From Moritella sp. Urea-trap-13 (GTDB lineage Bacteria; Pseudomonadota; Gammaproteobacteria; Enterobacterales; Moritellaceae), in assembly GCF_002836355.1 (NCBI RefSeq), contig NZ_PJCA01000028.1, positions 1 through 64,000 of the forward strand: a stretch of 64,000 bases of DNA, given 5' to 3'. Shown in pieces: positions 30,441-41,372 of the stretch (position 1 is its first letter; the number at the start of each line of letters is the position of its first letter). The position numbers were made by a program, and so were the translations under genes. The notes below the pieces were generated by a model. That model saw only the letters and a program-made list of their open reading frames with translations. It was not told the origin of the DNA and did not search any database.

Positions 30441-31448
30441 ATGAATATGACCCCTCCACAGAGTATCTGTATTTTACGTTTTTCCGCAATTGGTGATGTT
30501 TGCCATGCTGTTGCTGTTGTACAAGCCATTCAGCGCCAATACCCAAACGCCAAGATCACTTGGGTGATCGGAAAAATAGAAGCCATGTTAGTTGGGGACA
30601 TAGACAATGTTGAATTTATTATTTTTGATAAAAAAACGGGCTTGAAAGGCTATTCAGACCTGCGTAAAAAATTAAATAACCGTCAGTTTGATGTATTGCT
30701 GCACATGCAAGTTGCACTCAGAGCCAGTATCGCCAGTTTATGCATCAAAGCCAAGCAACGTTGGGGTTTTGATAGCGCCAGAGCCAAAGAAGGCCAATGG
30801 TTGTTTACCAATCATAAAATCAAACCACAATCACAACCGCATGTACTCGATGGCTTTATGGCATTTGCCGAAGCGATTGGCGTGCCAGTTGCACCACCGC
30901 AATGGGATATCCCGCTTTCTACCCAAGATAATTTATGGGCGCATTCGCAATTAAGCCACGACAAGAAAAATTTCATTATTTGTCCATCCGCCAGTAAAGC
31001 GGAACGTAATTGGACAACCTCTGGGTATGCTGAAATTGCCAATTATATGCATGAACACAATTACCAAGTCTCTATCTGTGGTGGTCCAACCGACTGTGAA
31101 AAACAATTAGCCAAAGATATAATCCAGCTTACGACAGCGCCAGTGAATAACCTGGTTGGTGCAACATCGTTAAAGCAACTGCTCGCGATTTTAAAACATG
31201 CCGATCTGGTACTCGCCCCTGATACCGGTCCAGCACACATGAGCACCACAGTTGGCACTCCCGTGGTTGGTTTATATGCGCACAGTAATCCTGGACGCAC
31301 AGGCCCTTATAACAATCTGAATGACGTCGCAGCAGTCTATCATCAACATTTACCCGACAGTGAATGGGGACAACGCGCTAAAGGTGCTGATTTAATGGAT
31401 GCTATTTCGATTGAGCAAGTTAAATCTTGCTTACAAAAATGGCTTTAA
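30441..31448 (+). CDS. Glycosyltransferase family 9 (heptosyltransferase-type)
   Basis: A 335-residue GT-B enzyme of the ADP-heptose:LPS heptosyltransferase family. It begins ICILRFSAIGDVCHAVAVVQAI and carries LVLAPDTGPAHMSTTVGTPVVGLY, the family's sugar-nucleotide site. By similarity to OpsX/RfaF-like proteins it likely adds heptose to Kdo, which fits its neighbours. The ATG at 30441 gives a standard N-terminus; the frame is open 29 codons further upstream. The exact linkage cannot be inferred. Confidence 0.85.
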   Translation: MNMTPPQSICILRFSAIGDVCHAVAVVQAIQRQYPNAKITWVIGKIEAMLVGDIDNVEFIIFDKKTGLKGYSDLRKKLNNRQFDVLLHMQVALRASIASLCIKAKQRWGFDSARAKEGQWLFTNHKIKPQSQPHVLDGFMAFAEAIGVPVAPPQWDIPLSTQDNLWAHSQLSHDKKNFIICPSASKAERNWTTSGYAEIANYMHEHNYQVSICGGPTDCEKQLAKDIIQLTTAPVNNLVGATSLKQLLAILKHADLVLAPDTGPAHMSTTVGTPVVGLYAHSNPGRTGPYNNLNDVAAVYHQHLPDSEWGQRAKGADLMDAISIEQVKSCLQKWL

Positions 31449-31535
31449 AACGGCAATTTAAATTAAAGTAATATAGAGTTCAGTTGTACCTTTGTATTAC
31501 TCACCAATCAAAATCTGAATACGAGTCGTGTGACA

Positions 31536-33067
<1,532 letters not shown>

Positions 33068-33088
33068 TCTTTGCTCGCAAAGATCGCG

Positions 33089-33901
33089 TTAGCGTTGACA
33101 CTGATTACAATAAATAGTGTTGCGCTGACCGATCTTCAACGCTTTTAATTCCTCACCACATTTAGGGCAAGGTTTGCCTGCTTTACCATAGACCTGTAAT
33201 TCCTGAACGAAATATCCCGGTTTGCCATCGGTCTGGGTAAAATCTTTCAGCGTTGTACCGCCCTGCGCAATGGCTTTGGTTAATACCGACTTCACCTCTT
33301 CAACAAGTATCTTATAACGCTGCAAAGACACATTGCCCGCAGCACGTTTCGGACTGATGCCCGCCGAAAATAACGCTTCGTTAGCATAAATATTACCGAC
33401 GCCGACAACGTTATGGTTATCCATCAAAAATGACTTAACCGGCATCTTGCGTGAACGAGATCGCTCAAATAAACGTTGCGCGGTAAAATCATCGGTTAGC
33501 GGCTCAGGGCCTAAACTGGCTAATAACTTGTGCTCAAGTACCTCACCGACTTGCCACAACACCGAACCAAAACGCCTAGGATCGTTCAGGCGCAGACATT
33601 TACCTGAATCCATCACTATGTCTACATGATCATGCTTTGCGACTGCTACGCTTGAATCAAGCACTCTTAAGCTACCTGACATGCCCAAGTGAATAATAAT
33701 TGTGCCCTTATCAGTCTCGAGTAATAAATATTTAGCTCGGCGACGCACGCTTGTCACCGTGCAACCGACCGCATCTTGTAACTCGATGGGGACAGGCCAG
33801 CGTAACTGCGCATTACGCACCACTATCTTGGCGATCTGCACATTTTCGAGATACGGGGCAATGCCTTGACGGCTTACTTCAACTTCCGGTAATTCAGGCA
33901 T
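33089..33901 (-). CDS. mutM: Formamidopyrimidine-DNA glycosylase
   Basis: A 270-residue bifunctional glycosylase/AP lyase removing 8-oxoguanine. It begins [13 protein letters not shown] (catalytic Pro2/Glu3), has the helix-two-turn-helix [14 protein letters not shown] and ends in a CPKC...CNQCQR zinc finger. It is convergent with coaD and followed upstream by a short membrane gene and rpmG/rpmB. Confidence 0.95.
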   Translation of the reverse strand: MPELPEVEVSRQGIAPYLENVQIAKIVVRNAQLRWPVPIELQDAVGCTVTSVRRRAKYLLLETDKGTIIIHLGMSGSLRVLDSSVAVAKHDHVDIVMDSGKCLRLNDPRRFGSVLWQVGEVLEHKLLASLGPEPLTDDFTAQRLFERSRSRKMPVKSFLMDNHNVVGVGNIYANEALFSAGISPKRAAGNVSLQRYKILVEEVKSVLTKAIAQGGTTLKDFTQTDGKPGYFVQELQVYGKAGKPCPKCGEELKALKIGQRNTIYCNQCQR

Positions 33902-33994
33902 GGTGACATCCAGTAGATAAAATCTAAATCAGCTAATAAGAGCGATTAAAAGTGCGAAAAACGCAACATAATTGACGAGGAATGAAACGAAAGA

Positions 33995-34459
33995 CTAACG
34001 CGGTAATAAAACCTGTAATTCGGCTTCATCGATTTGTAATAACTGGCTTTGCCAATTTTGTAGCAGATAACCGCCATCAATTTGATATAAGATCAAGGTA
34101 ATTGGCGCGGCTAAGTTCGCTAATTCGAAAGAAATATTAATACCGTAAGCAAGGTTAGCAACCACCACATCCTCAGCCACAGGCTTAAACGTCGCGCTTT
34201 CCCATGCTTTAATAATTTGCTGCAATTGCGGCTGCGATAAGCCCAGTTCAGGTTTTGTCGCCAACTGACTGCCAACGCGTTGGATTTGAATATTATCAAA
34301 CTTCATCGACAATACCACCGCACTGGCCGGTAGCGCAGATTGATATAGACTCGCGGTATCATCACCATTCGTCTTCTTGCCTGAATATTGAAATATCAAC
34401 ATCATCGTTAATACCGTAAATATTAATACGTTATTCCAACCTCGTCGTGATAACTGCAC
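33995..34459 (-). CDS. Membrane-anchored protein of unknown function
   Basis: A 154-residue protein with a positive N-terminus and one membrane segment (about residues 10-27, NVLIFTVLTMMLIFQYSG), leaving a soluble domain likely in the periplasm. It holds a region resembling a small alpha/beta fold (LSQPQLQQIIKAWESATF, ITLILYQIDGGYLLQNW). No family was recognised with certainty. It lies between mutM and rpmG on the same strand. Confidence 0.7.
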   Translation of the reverse strand: MQLSRRGWNNVLIFTVLTMMLIFQYSGKKTNGDDTASLYQSALPASAVVLSMKFDNIQIQRVGSQLATKPELGLSQPQLQQIIKAWESATFKPVAEDVVVANLAYGINISFELANLAAPITLILYQIDGGYLLQNWQSQLLQIDEAELQVLLPR

Positions 34460-34557
34460 GCGATCATCCTTCCAATCTAGTCATTAATTTATCAAAGTAT
34501 ACGCAAATTACGTGAAAACGCCGACTAGGGCAAGTTTAGCAAGGCTGAATTTTAGGC

Positions 34558-34584
34558 AAAAAAAACCCAGCAAAAGCTGGGTTT
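34558..34584 (-). terminator. Terminator of rpmB-rpmG
   Basis: On the minus strand AAACCCAGC (34584-34576) pairs with GCTGGGTTT (34571-34563) around a four-base loop. The stem runs into a tract of eight T (34565-34558). Confidence 0.92.
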
Positions 34585-34609
34585 TAAATATCGAACATAA
34601 AATCAAGGA

Positions 34610-34765
34610 TTACTTGATTTTACCTTCTTTGTAGATAACGTGCTTACGAACAACTGGATCAAATTTTTTGATTTCCATTTTTTCAGGCATGTTTTTCTTG
34701 TTTTTGTCTGTGGTATAGAAGTGACCTGTACCAGCAGATGAATTCAAACGAATTTTATCGCGCAT
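34610..34765 (-). CDS. rpmG: 50S ribosomal protein bL33
   Basis: A 51-residue basic protein, [20 protein letters not shown] through [17 protein letters not shown], clearly bL33. It lacks the CxxC zinc ribbon pairs, so it is the zinc-independent form. It lies 11 bases behind rpmB, the usual arrangement, and is followed by a strong terminator. Confidence 0.95.
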   Translation of the reverse strand: MRDKIRLNSSAGTGHFYTTDKNKKNMPEKMEIKKFDPVVRKHVIYKEGKIK

Positions 34766-34776
34766 AATATAGTTCC

Positions 34777-35013
34777 TTAAACCTTCACACCACGGGCACG
34801 CATTTCAGTTAAAACTGAATCGATACCCTTTTTATCAATAATACGCATACCTTTTGCAGTAAGGCGTAATTTTACAAAGCGGTTTTCGCTCTCAACCCAG
34901 AATCTGTGCGAATGCAGGTTTGGCAAAAAACGGCGACGTGTGCGGTTTTTTGCGTGAGAAACGTTATTACCAACAGCTGGTTTTTTACCAGTGACTTGGC
35001 ATACTTTAGACAT
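34777..35013 (-). CDS. rpmB: 50S ribosomal protein bL28
   Basis: A 78-residue basic protein, matching E. coli L28 in length: [34 protein letters not shown] and the C-terminal RARGVKV. It is first in the rpmB-rpmG operon, downstream of radC on the same strand. Confidence 0.96.
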   Translation of the reverse strand: MSKVCQVTGKKPAVGNNVSHAKNRTRRRFLPNLHSHRFWVESENRFVKLRLTAKGMRIIDKKGIDSVLTEMRARGVKV

Positions 35014-35164
35014 GTCGTCTTCTCCAAATATTTTCTTGCTCGAGCAAATATACAGCGTCTTGTTGGCCGTCGCCCAAGACGCGTGCTAAAGGCCGCATTT
35101 TATACAGTAAATTAAAACATAGAGCAAGCTTTTTATATTTCAAAAATGAATGAAAATCGTAATT

Positions 35165-35839
35165 TCACACCCACCCTCGCTCTGCAAAGCTTGCTATGTC
35201 ACTGTCACCTATAACAAAATGATCGAGGACTTTAACATCAATTAATTGTAAGGCTGAGATAAGTTTATCTGTGATCATACGATCAGCACGACTGGGTTCA
35301 GCAATGCCAGAGGGATGGTTGTGCGCAAAAATCACTGCCGCAGCATTTCTTTCTAACGCTTTTTTAACCACCACTCGCGGATAAACACTAGCACTGTCTA
35401 TTGTGCCATAAAACAACTCCTCAAAGCGAATAACTCGGTGCTTATTGTCTAAAAATAATACCGCGAACACTTCATGAGGCTGATCGCGCAGTTTTGCACG
35501 GATGTAATCTCGGCTTTCTTGTGGGCTGGTTAAGGCATTACTGCGCTCTAATTTTTCGGCTAAAAAGCGTCGAGACATCTCTACCGTGGCTTGCAACTGC
35601 ACATATTTCGCGACCCCTAGTCCCTTAATCTGACAGAATTCATGTTCACTGGCCGCAAATAACGCCCGCAAGGTGCCAAACTCCGCTAATATATTACTCG
35701 CCAGCGCCACAACATTGGTGCCCTTGATGCCGGTGCGTAAGAATATTGCTAACAATTCAGCATCGGATAACGAATTAGCCCCTAATTTAACCAACTTTTC
35801 GCGTGGCATTTCACTGCTCGGCAATGATTTCAATTTCAT
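35165..35839 (-). CDS. radC: RadC-family JAB-domain protein
   Basis: A 224-residue protein. An N-terminal helix-hairpin-helix region ([29 protein letters not shown]) precedes a JAB/MPN metalloprotease-like domain with [14 protein letters not shown], the HxH...D metal site. Its role in DNA repair is unproven despite the name. It keeps the conserved position next to rpmB and divergent from coaBC. Confidence 0.92.
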   Translation of the reverse strand: MKLKSLPSSEMPREKLVKLGANSLSDAELLAIFLRTGIKGTNVVALASNILAEFGTLRALFAASEHEFCQIKGLGVAKYVQLQATVEMSRRFLAEKLERSNALTSPQESRDYIRAKLRDQPHEVFAVLFLDNKHRVIRFEELFYGTIDSASVYPRVVVKKALERNAAAVIFAHNHPSGIAEPSRADRMITDKLISALQLIDVKVLDHFVIGDSDIASFAERGWV

Positions 35840-36051
35840 CTATTTTCACCATTTAACATAACGTCCTGTTAGCTTAGCTATTCGGTGAATAAACGAACTC
35901 AATAATGATAAAACAGTGAAATAGTTCAAATTTATAGATTTGATAATGATGCATATAAAATTAATAACAAACCTTAGCCTCTGCTAATTTAATTATGGTA
36001 TTGTTATTGCGTTATTAGAATATCCTTTCAGATTTTAACGTGGAATACACA

Positions 36052-37281
36052 ATGACTGCTATTGCCAATAAACGCATTTTGCTCGGTATTACCGGCGGCA
36101 TCGCCGCTTATAAATGCGCAGAGTTAACCCGTCGATTAACGGAACAAGGCGCGGAAGTTCGCGTCGTCATGACCCAATCAGCGCAAGAGTTCATCACCCC
36201 GCTCACCATGCAAGCAGTCTCTGGAAACCCCGTTGCACACAGTTTATTAGATCCCGCAGCCGAAGCCGGCATGGGCCATATCGAATTCGCCAAGTGGGCA
36301 GACTTAGTATTAATCGCCCCAGCAACCGCGAACTTTATTGCCAAGTTCACCGCCGGTATTGCCGATGATTTACTCTCGACATTATGTCTGGCGACGCCAG
36401 CACCGATTGCCATTGCCCCTGCGATGAATCAAGTGATGTACCAAGCAGCTGCAACCCAAGCTAATTTAGCCACACTCAAGCAACGTAACATCATGCTATG
36501 GGGCCCAGCAGCAGGTGCACAAGCCTGTGGCGATGTTGGACCGGGTAGAATGGTGAATCCCGATGAGTTGGTCACCGCTGTCGCTGATTACTTTAGCGAG
36601 CAAGCGCAAATAAATACACAAGCGCAACTATTAGCGGGTAAAAACATCATGATCACCGCAGGACCAACCCGCGAGGCGATTGATCCGGTACGCTACATCA
36701 GTAATCACAGTTCAGGTAAGATGGGTTATGCCCTTGCCCAAGCAGCGCGCTCGTTAGGGGCAAATGTCACCGTGGTAAGTGGCCCAGTGGCACTAGCGGC
36801 GCCTAACGCATGTCATCTAGTCAAAGTGACTAGCGCGCTTGATATGCACGCTGCAGTCATGGCTGATATTCACCAACAAGACATTTTTATTGCTTGTGCC
36901 GCCGTAGCAGATTACCGCCCAGAGAATATTGCTGAACAAAAAATCAAAAAGACCAATAGCGACGAAATGGTCGTACGTATGATCAAAAACCCCGATATCG
37001 TGGCCAGTGTCGCAGCGCTCGAAAACTCTCCTTTTACTGTCGGTTTTGCTGCAGAAACCCAAGATGTTGAACATTATGCACGCGACAAAATGCAACGCAA
37101 AAATCTTGCTATGATCGCCGCAAATGACGTGGCACAATCAGGCCAAGGTTTTAATGCTGACAACAACGCATTAACTGTATTTTGGCCACAAGGCACAGCG
37201 CAAATAACGTTAGCCAGCAAGCAAGCGGTGGCAGTACAATTACTACAATTAATTGCCACTCAGTTCAACGCCAATACCTGA
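36052..37281 (+). CDS. coaBC: Bifunctional phosphopantothenoylcysteine decarboxylase / synthetase
   Basis: A 409-residue two-domain protein. The flavin-containing CoaC part holds [25 protein letters not shown] and PAMNQVMY. The CoaB part holds [31 protein letters not shown] and [10 protein letters not shown]. It makes 4'-phosphopantetheine for CoA synthesis, upstream of CoaD in the pathway. The ATG at 36052 is chosen; an in-frame GTG at 36040 lacks support. First gene of coaBC-dut-slmA. Confidence 0.95.
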   Translation: MTAIANKRILLGITGGIAAYKCAELTRRLTEQGAEVRVVMTQSAQEFITPLTMQAVSGNPVAHSLLDPAAEAGMGHIEFAKWADLVLIAPATANFIAKFTAGIADDLLSTLCLATPAPIAIAPAMNQVMYQAAATQANLATLKQRNIMLWGPAAGAQACGDVGPGRMVNPDELVTAVADYFSEQAQINTQAQLLAGKNIMITAGPTREAIDPVRYISNHSSGKMGYALAQAARSLGANVTVVSGPVALAAPNACHLVKVTSALDMHAAVMADIHQQDIFIACAAVADYRPENIAEQKIKKTNSDEMVVRMIKNPDIVASVAALENSPFTVGFAAETQDVEHYARDKMQRKNLAMIAANDVAQSGQGFNADNNALTVFWPQGTAQITLASKQAVAVQLLQLIATQFNANT

Positions 37282-37390
37282 TCATAAAAAATTATAAAAA
37301 TAATAATAAAAATACTCGGCATCTAATCTTGTATTGCGCTAACGCAATGCACGGTTGAGCCATTAATTGATATATTTAGTGAAACAAACA

Positions 37391-37846
37391 ATGAAGCAAA
37401 TAGAAGTTAAAATTTTAAATCCACGTGTGGGTACTGAATTTCCATTACCAAGTTATGCAACACCGGGTTCGGCGGGTTTAGACCTGCGCGCTTGTCTTGC
37501 AGAGCCATTAACAGTTAACCCAGGTGAAACACACTTGATCCCCACGGGTATTGCCATTCATATTGCCGACCCGACGATGGCAGCAACTATTTTACCGCGT
37601 TCAGGCCTAGGCCATAAACACGGAATTGTATTGGGTAACTTAGTGGGTTTAATTGATTCTGATTATCAAGGTGAGTTAATGATCTCATGTTGGAATCGCG
37701 GTCAAGACAGCTTCAGTATTCAACCGGGCGATCGCATTGCTCAGATGATGATAGTGCCAGTGATCCAAGCACAACTCACCATTGTTGAAGAATTTGATAG
37801 TAGTGAACGTGGCGAAGGTGGCTTTGGCCATTCGGGTAAGCAATAA
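37391..37846 (+). CDS. dut: Deoxyuridine 5'-triphosphate nucleotidohydrolase
   Basis: A 151-residue dUTPase, the same length as E. coli. It has the five motifs [44 protein letters not shown] and the C-terminal [10 protein letters not shown]. It converts dUTP to dUMP and keeps uracil out of DNA. The ATG at 37391 fits family length. Confidence 0.96.
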   Translation: MKQIEVKILNPRVGTEFPLPSYATPGSAGLDLRACLAEPLTVNPGETHLIPTGIAIHIADPTMAATILPRSGLGHKHGIVLGNLVGLIDSDYQGELMISCWNRGQDSFSIQPGDRIAQMMIVPVIQAQLTIVEEFDSSERGEGGFGHSGKQ

Positions 37847-37874
37847 CGGTTAACACCATTCTAGGATGAAAAAG

Positions 37875-38468
37875 ATGTCAACAAGCACTAAAAAGAATCG
37901 TCGTGAACAGATTTTACAAGCGTTAGCACACATGCTGGAAACGAACGCAGGTCAACGGATAACGACCGCTAAACTAGCCAAAGAAGTGGGTGTATCAGAG
38001 GCTGCTCTGTATCGACATTTCCCCAGTAAAGCGCGTATGTTTGAAGGCTTAATTACCTTTATCGAAGATTCGATCTTAGCCGGTATTAATCAAATCTTAA
38101 ATGAAGAGAAAGATACTATTACCCGTTGTCATCACATCCTGCATTTGTTGCTGGTATTTACCGAACGTAATCCAGGTATCACCCGTATTATGACTGGTGA
38201 TGCACTGCAAGGTGAACACGAACGCCTTGGTGAACAAATCAGCGCACTCTACGCAAAAATTGAAACCCACTTAAAGCAGTTACTGCGTGAGAAAAAAATG
38301 CGTGACGGCGTAGGTTTTAGCTTAGATGAAAGTATGTTAGCGAACTTATTGCTAGCATATGCAGAAGGCCGTATGAATCAATATGTACGTACTCGCTTTG
38401 TATTAAAACCCACCACAGACTTTGATCAACAGTGGGAATTCTTACGCAAGCAGCTACTGCAGAGTTAA
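37875..38468 (+). CDS. slmA: Nucleoid occlusion factor SlmA
   Basis: A 197-residue TetR-fold DNA-binding protein. The helix-turn-helix is [32 protein letters not shown], and [28 protein letters not shown] is characteristic of SlmA. It binds chromosomal SBS sites and blocks FtsZ assembly over the nucleoid. The ATG at 37875 has AGGA eight bases upstream; the ATG at 37866 is too close to it. A very strong terminator follows. Confidence 0.95.
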   Translation: MSTSTKKNRREQILQALAHMLETNAGQRITTAKLAKEVGVSEAALYRHFPSKARMFEGLITFIEDSILAGINQILNEEKDTITRCHHILHLLLVFTERNPGITRIMTGDALQGEHERLGEQISALYAKIETHLKQLLREKKMRDGVGFSLDESMLANLLLAYAEGRMNQYVRTRFVLKPTTDFDQQWEFLRKQLLQS

Positions 38469-38488
38469 CCGCTTACTCATAACAAAAT

Positions 38489-38532
38489 ACAGAAACAACA
38501 AAGGCTACCGAGGTAGCCTTTGTTGTTTCTGT
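38489..38532 (+). terminator. Terminator after slmA with a perfect 20-bp stem
   Basis: Positions 38489-38508 and 38513-38532 are perfect reverse complements with a CGAG tetraloop between them. It lies between convergent slmA and the TetR gene. Confidence 0.85.
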
Positions 38533-38560
38533 CGCGTTATAAAACACATTAACTTATCGC

Positions 38561-39172
38561 TTAATTTGGTTCTACACGAGGTAATACTCTTGGCAAATAT
38601 GCACCCAAGTAACACTCTGTTAAAATGACGGCTTCACGCGCCATTTTAACAGGTATAGAACCAGACTCACAATAGTTCATTGAATACACTTTATCGGCAA
38701 CCTGCAACGCAATTGCAAATATATTCACATCTTTTGGCAACGGCGGAAGTAAAAAATAACGTCGATATATGTCTTCCACTTTAAGGGCCAAAATCAAATC
38801 GTTATTAACATCTGCATGCCGTACTGAATCATAAATATGTAGACCTAATAATATTTTTTGGGCTATGGGATTTTCCGAATAATAACGTACAAAACCGCCT
38901 TCGATCATACGATTAATATCACTCCAGTGGGTGATTTCATCGGGCTTTATTGCTTCTTCTAACACTCGTTCAAAATCAACAAACACATCATCAAGCAACT
39001 TATAAATAAGAGATTCCATGTTTGGATAATGATGGTAAATGGTAGATGTCGCTATTGAGGCTTCTTTCGCTACATCGTACATAGAGATATTGACGATATT
39101 TCTTTTAGCGACAAGCTTTTTTGCCGCGATATGAATACGTCCCAATTTGTCTTCTGTGCTTGCTTTTCTCAT
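38561..39172 (-). CDS. TetR-family regulator, candidate controller of the agmatine island
   Basis: A 203-residue TetR protein with the helix-turn-helix VNISMYDVAKEASIATSTIYHHYPNMESLIYKLL and a helical effector domain. It is divergent from the first agmatine/putrescine-type permease across 374 bases, a common layout for a local repressor. Both permease promoters share a palindrome that could be its operator. The link to agmatine or putrescine is inferred from position only. Confidence 0.82.
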   Translation of the reverse strand: MRKASTEDKLGRIHIAAKKLVAKRNIVNISMYDVAKEASIATSTIYHHYPNMESLIYKLLDDVFVDFERVLEEAIKPDEITHWSDINRMIEGGFVRYYSENPIAQKILLGLHIYDSVRHADVNNDLILALKVEDIYRRYFLLPPLPKDVNIFAIALQVADKVYSMNYCESGSIPVKMAREAVILTECYLGAYLPRVLPRVEPN

Positions 39173-39546
39173 GATGCTCTCAGCTGTAAAGTTATATCGC
39201 TAATATTGAACATTGAATTAAACATGTTTAAAAAGCCACGATGATGTGCCCCGCCAAATTTTGCATAATCTCAATATATTTTTATCCATCATCGCCCATA
39301 GCGATAATTAACGTTTGTGATTAACAAATTAGCATTATTGTCTGTACGCAGCTTGATCAGAATCAATGTTCTCTTGTCATGACTCAATTCGAGGTAAATA
39401 CAAATTACAGCTCACTATTCTGCTTGAATATTCGTAGGATATATCGATAAGTGATTCTAATAACATTCCAATATGCATAATTTTGATTGAATAAAAGCAT
39501 GCTTCTAGCACCTTCAAAACACGCGATTATTCACGGGGAATATGAT
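39173..39546. promoter_or_regulatory. Divergent TetR/permease-1 control region
   Basis: No ORF. The permease-proximal part (about 39353-39480) matches the DNA upstream of the second permease (about 45143-45270) in several blocks: AGAATCAATGTTCT at 39359-39372, CTCACTATTCTG, and ATCGATAAGTGATTCT at 39443-39458. Their distance from the start codon is nearly the same in both copies. A TGTGA half-site resembling a CRP site lies near 39316. Confidence 0.7.
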
Positions 39547-40959
39547 ATGGACACGACACCATCAAAAGGAAAAATGGGGGTGACCAGTTTAGCGCTCTTT
39601 AGCCTTTGCGCCGTTATCGTCGTTGATACCCTCACAGCATCAGCATCCATTGGCGTCAGTGCCATCGGTTGGTGGCTACTCACTTTTGTTATATTTGTCA
39701 TCCCTTACGGATTAATCACTTCAGAACTAAGTACTACTTACCCTGGCGATGGGGGCATATATGATTGGGTAAAACAAGCATTCGGTTATAAATGGGCCGT
39801 CAGAACAACCTGGTTCTATTGGATTAATGTAGGTTTGTGGATGCCAGCCGTTTATATCATGTTCGCCGGTATGTTTGCTGAATTATTCATGCCCGATATG
39901 CCCATGACCTGGCAAGTATCAATCTGTATCTTATTAACATGGCTTACCGTACTTATCTGTAACCTCTCTGTTGATGTCGGTGTATGGGTAACCAATATTG
40001 GTGCGATTTTAAAAATTACCGTGATCTCGGTACTGGGTTTTGGAGGCTTCATTTATGCGGCTAAAAATGGGGTCGCAAACGAATTCACACTATCAGCGAT
40101 ACTGCCGTCACTCGATACTGGTGCAGCATTCTTACCCGCATTAATCTTTAGCCTCATGGGTCTTGAGCTTGTCGCGACCATGTCAAAAGAAATGAAGGAT
40201 GTAAGAGACATGCCAAAAGCGGTATTTATGGCCGCTGCAATTACTGCGTTCCTTTATTTATTCGGTACTATCGGCATCTTAATGGCATTACCCGTGGACT
40301 CAATAAGTTTAGTCGCCGGTATCACTGACACGTTAAAACTATTATTTGGTGAAAGTACATCAGGGCAAGCAATGGTTAAGGTTATCGGCACCATGGTACT
40401 ACTAACGTTCGTTGGTAACATGGTGACCTGGACAATGGGCGCCAGTCGGGCGGCTGCAGAAGCGGCAAATGAAGGTGAATTACCCGAAATAGTCGGTAAA
40501 ATGTCACTTAAACACGATACCCCCATTGGTGCAAACAACATCATAGGAACGGTTTCAACGGTGGTAATCCTTGCTTATGCTATTTTCGCGCAGAGCAGTG
40601 ATGAATTATTCTGGTCAATATTTGCATTTTCAAGCTGCATATTTTTATTACCTTACCTCTTTCTGTTTCCATCATACCTAAAATTACGCCTTGTCGATGG
40701 TGACCGAGAACGTCCATTCAAAGTACCCGGCGGGATCAAGACTCAGTGGGCATTAGCAACTGTTTGCTTCTTTGTGATTGTTCAAGCCGTTGTGTTATTC
40801 ATCTTCCCTGAATTACCGTCACTCTCTATTGATTGGGATTACAGCGCCCCTGTTTCTATCGGTGTTTCCCTGATCGTGCTTATCGGAGAGTTATTGCTAA
40901 AACGCACGAGCAGCCATAGCGGCATTCACCATCGCACATCCACTAACATGGTGCGATGA
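39547..40959 (+). CDS. APC-superfamily permease 1, agmatine/putrescine-antiporter type
   Basis: A 470-residue membrane protein with about 12 transmembrane segments (DTLTASASIGVSAIGWW, YPGDGGIYDWVKQAFGYKWAVRTTW, GNMVTWTMGASRAAAEAANEGELP). It is almost the same as the permease at 45342. Family members of this type sit in agmatine deiminase loci and exchange agmatine for putrescine, so that role is inferred from neighbours. The ATG at 39547 has GGGGA upstream and aligns with the start of the paralogue; the frame extends 20 codons further. An aguA remnant follows at once. Confidence 0.85.
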   Translation: MDTTPSKGKMGVTSLALFSLCAVIVVDTLTASASIGVSAIGWWLLTFVIFVIPYGLITSELSTTYPGDGGIYDWVKQAFGYKWAVRTTWFYWINVGLWMPAVYIMFAGMFAELFMPDMPMTWQVSICILLTWLTVLICNLSVDVGVWVTNIGAILKITVISVLGFGGFIYAAKNGVANEFTLSAILPSLDTGAAFLPALIFSLMGLELVATMSKEMKDVRDMPKAVFMAAAITAFLYLFGTIGILMALPVDSISLVAGITDTLKLLFGESTSGQAMVKVIGTMVLLTFVGNMVTWTMGASRAAAEAANEGELPEIVGKMSLKHDTPIGANNIIGTVSTVVILAYAIFAQSSDELFWSIFAFSSCIFLLPYLFLFPSYLKLRLVDGDRERPFKVPGGIKTQWALATVCFFVIVQAVVLFIFPELPSLSIDWDYSAPVSIGVSLIVLIGELLLKRTSSHSGIHHRTSTNMVR

Positions 40960-40970
40960 CCCTACAAATC

Positions 40971-41088
40971 CCAATATGCAATTTCACATCAAGTATTAGA
41001 TGCGAAAGGTTGCAAGATAAAAATCTATAAACTCCCCTTGCCCGCCCACTTTACATCACTGAAGAAGAAGCAAATAGCATTGATATAG
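40971..41088 (+). pseudogene. aguA: Remnant of a second agmatine deiminase gene
   Basis: This stretch aligns base by base with 47494-47633 inside the intact aguA, apart from a deletion of about 18 bases and scattered changes. Examples are AATATGCAATTTCAC and ATTAGATGCG near the left end, and GAAGAAGA..GC.AATAGCATTGATAT near the right end. It corresponds to codons of about 239-286 of 363. The first two thirds and the catalytic C-terminus are gone. It sits 12 bases after permease 1, just as intact aguA follows permease 2, so it is a relic of a duplicated permease-aguA pair. Confidence 0.85.
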
Positions 41089-41312
41089 AGGAAATTAAGA
41101 CGTTAAGTGTTTGTCCAGACACTTAGCAGTATATTATTCCGCTATTAATATGCATAGCATCGCGAACAACCAAGATAATTAAGTCTGGATGATAGCGATG
41201 GGGAACCTGGTAATTGAGCTGGTTATTTAGGAGCGAAGATAGCAAATTAATAATGGGTAATCAGGTGGATTATTCAGGTCATTTAAAATCGTTTGGTTTT
41301 ATAAGTAGTAAT

Positions 41313-41355
41313 AGACATCCAAAAGGTCGCACGCACTTCGACATTATGGATGTCT
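41313..41355 (-). terminator. Stem-loop downstream of the triple-RidA gene
   Basis: AGACATCCA (41313-41321) and TGGATGTCT (41347-41355) form a 9-bp outer stem, with an inner GTCG/CGAC pairing. It lies 18 bases beyond the stop codon of the minus-strand gene. It could end the operon, but no T tract follows. Confidence 0.45.
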
Positions 41356-41372
41356 CGATTTAATACCAATGG

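Larger units (their letters stand above)
40960..41372. other. Gap holding the decayed aguA fragment and the 3' end of the ridA-repeat unit
   Basis: 413 bases without an intact gene. The left part (40971-41088) is an aguA relic. TAAGTGT/ACACTTA (near 41104-41125) can form a small hairpin. A second stem lies at 41313-41355. Nothing else was recognised. Confidence 0.6.
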
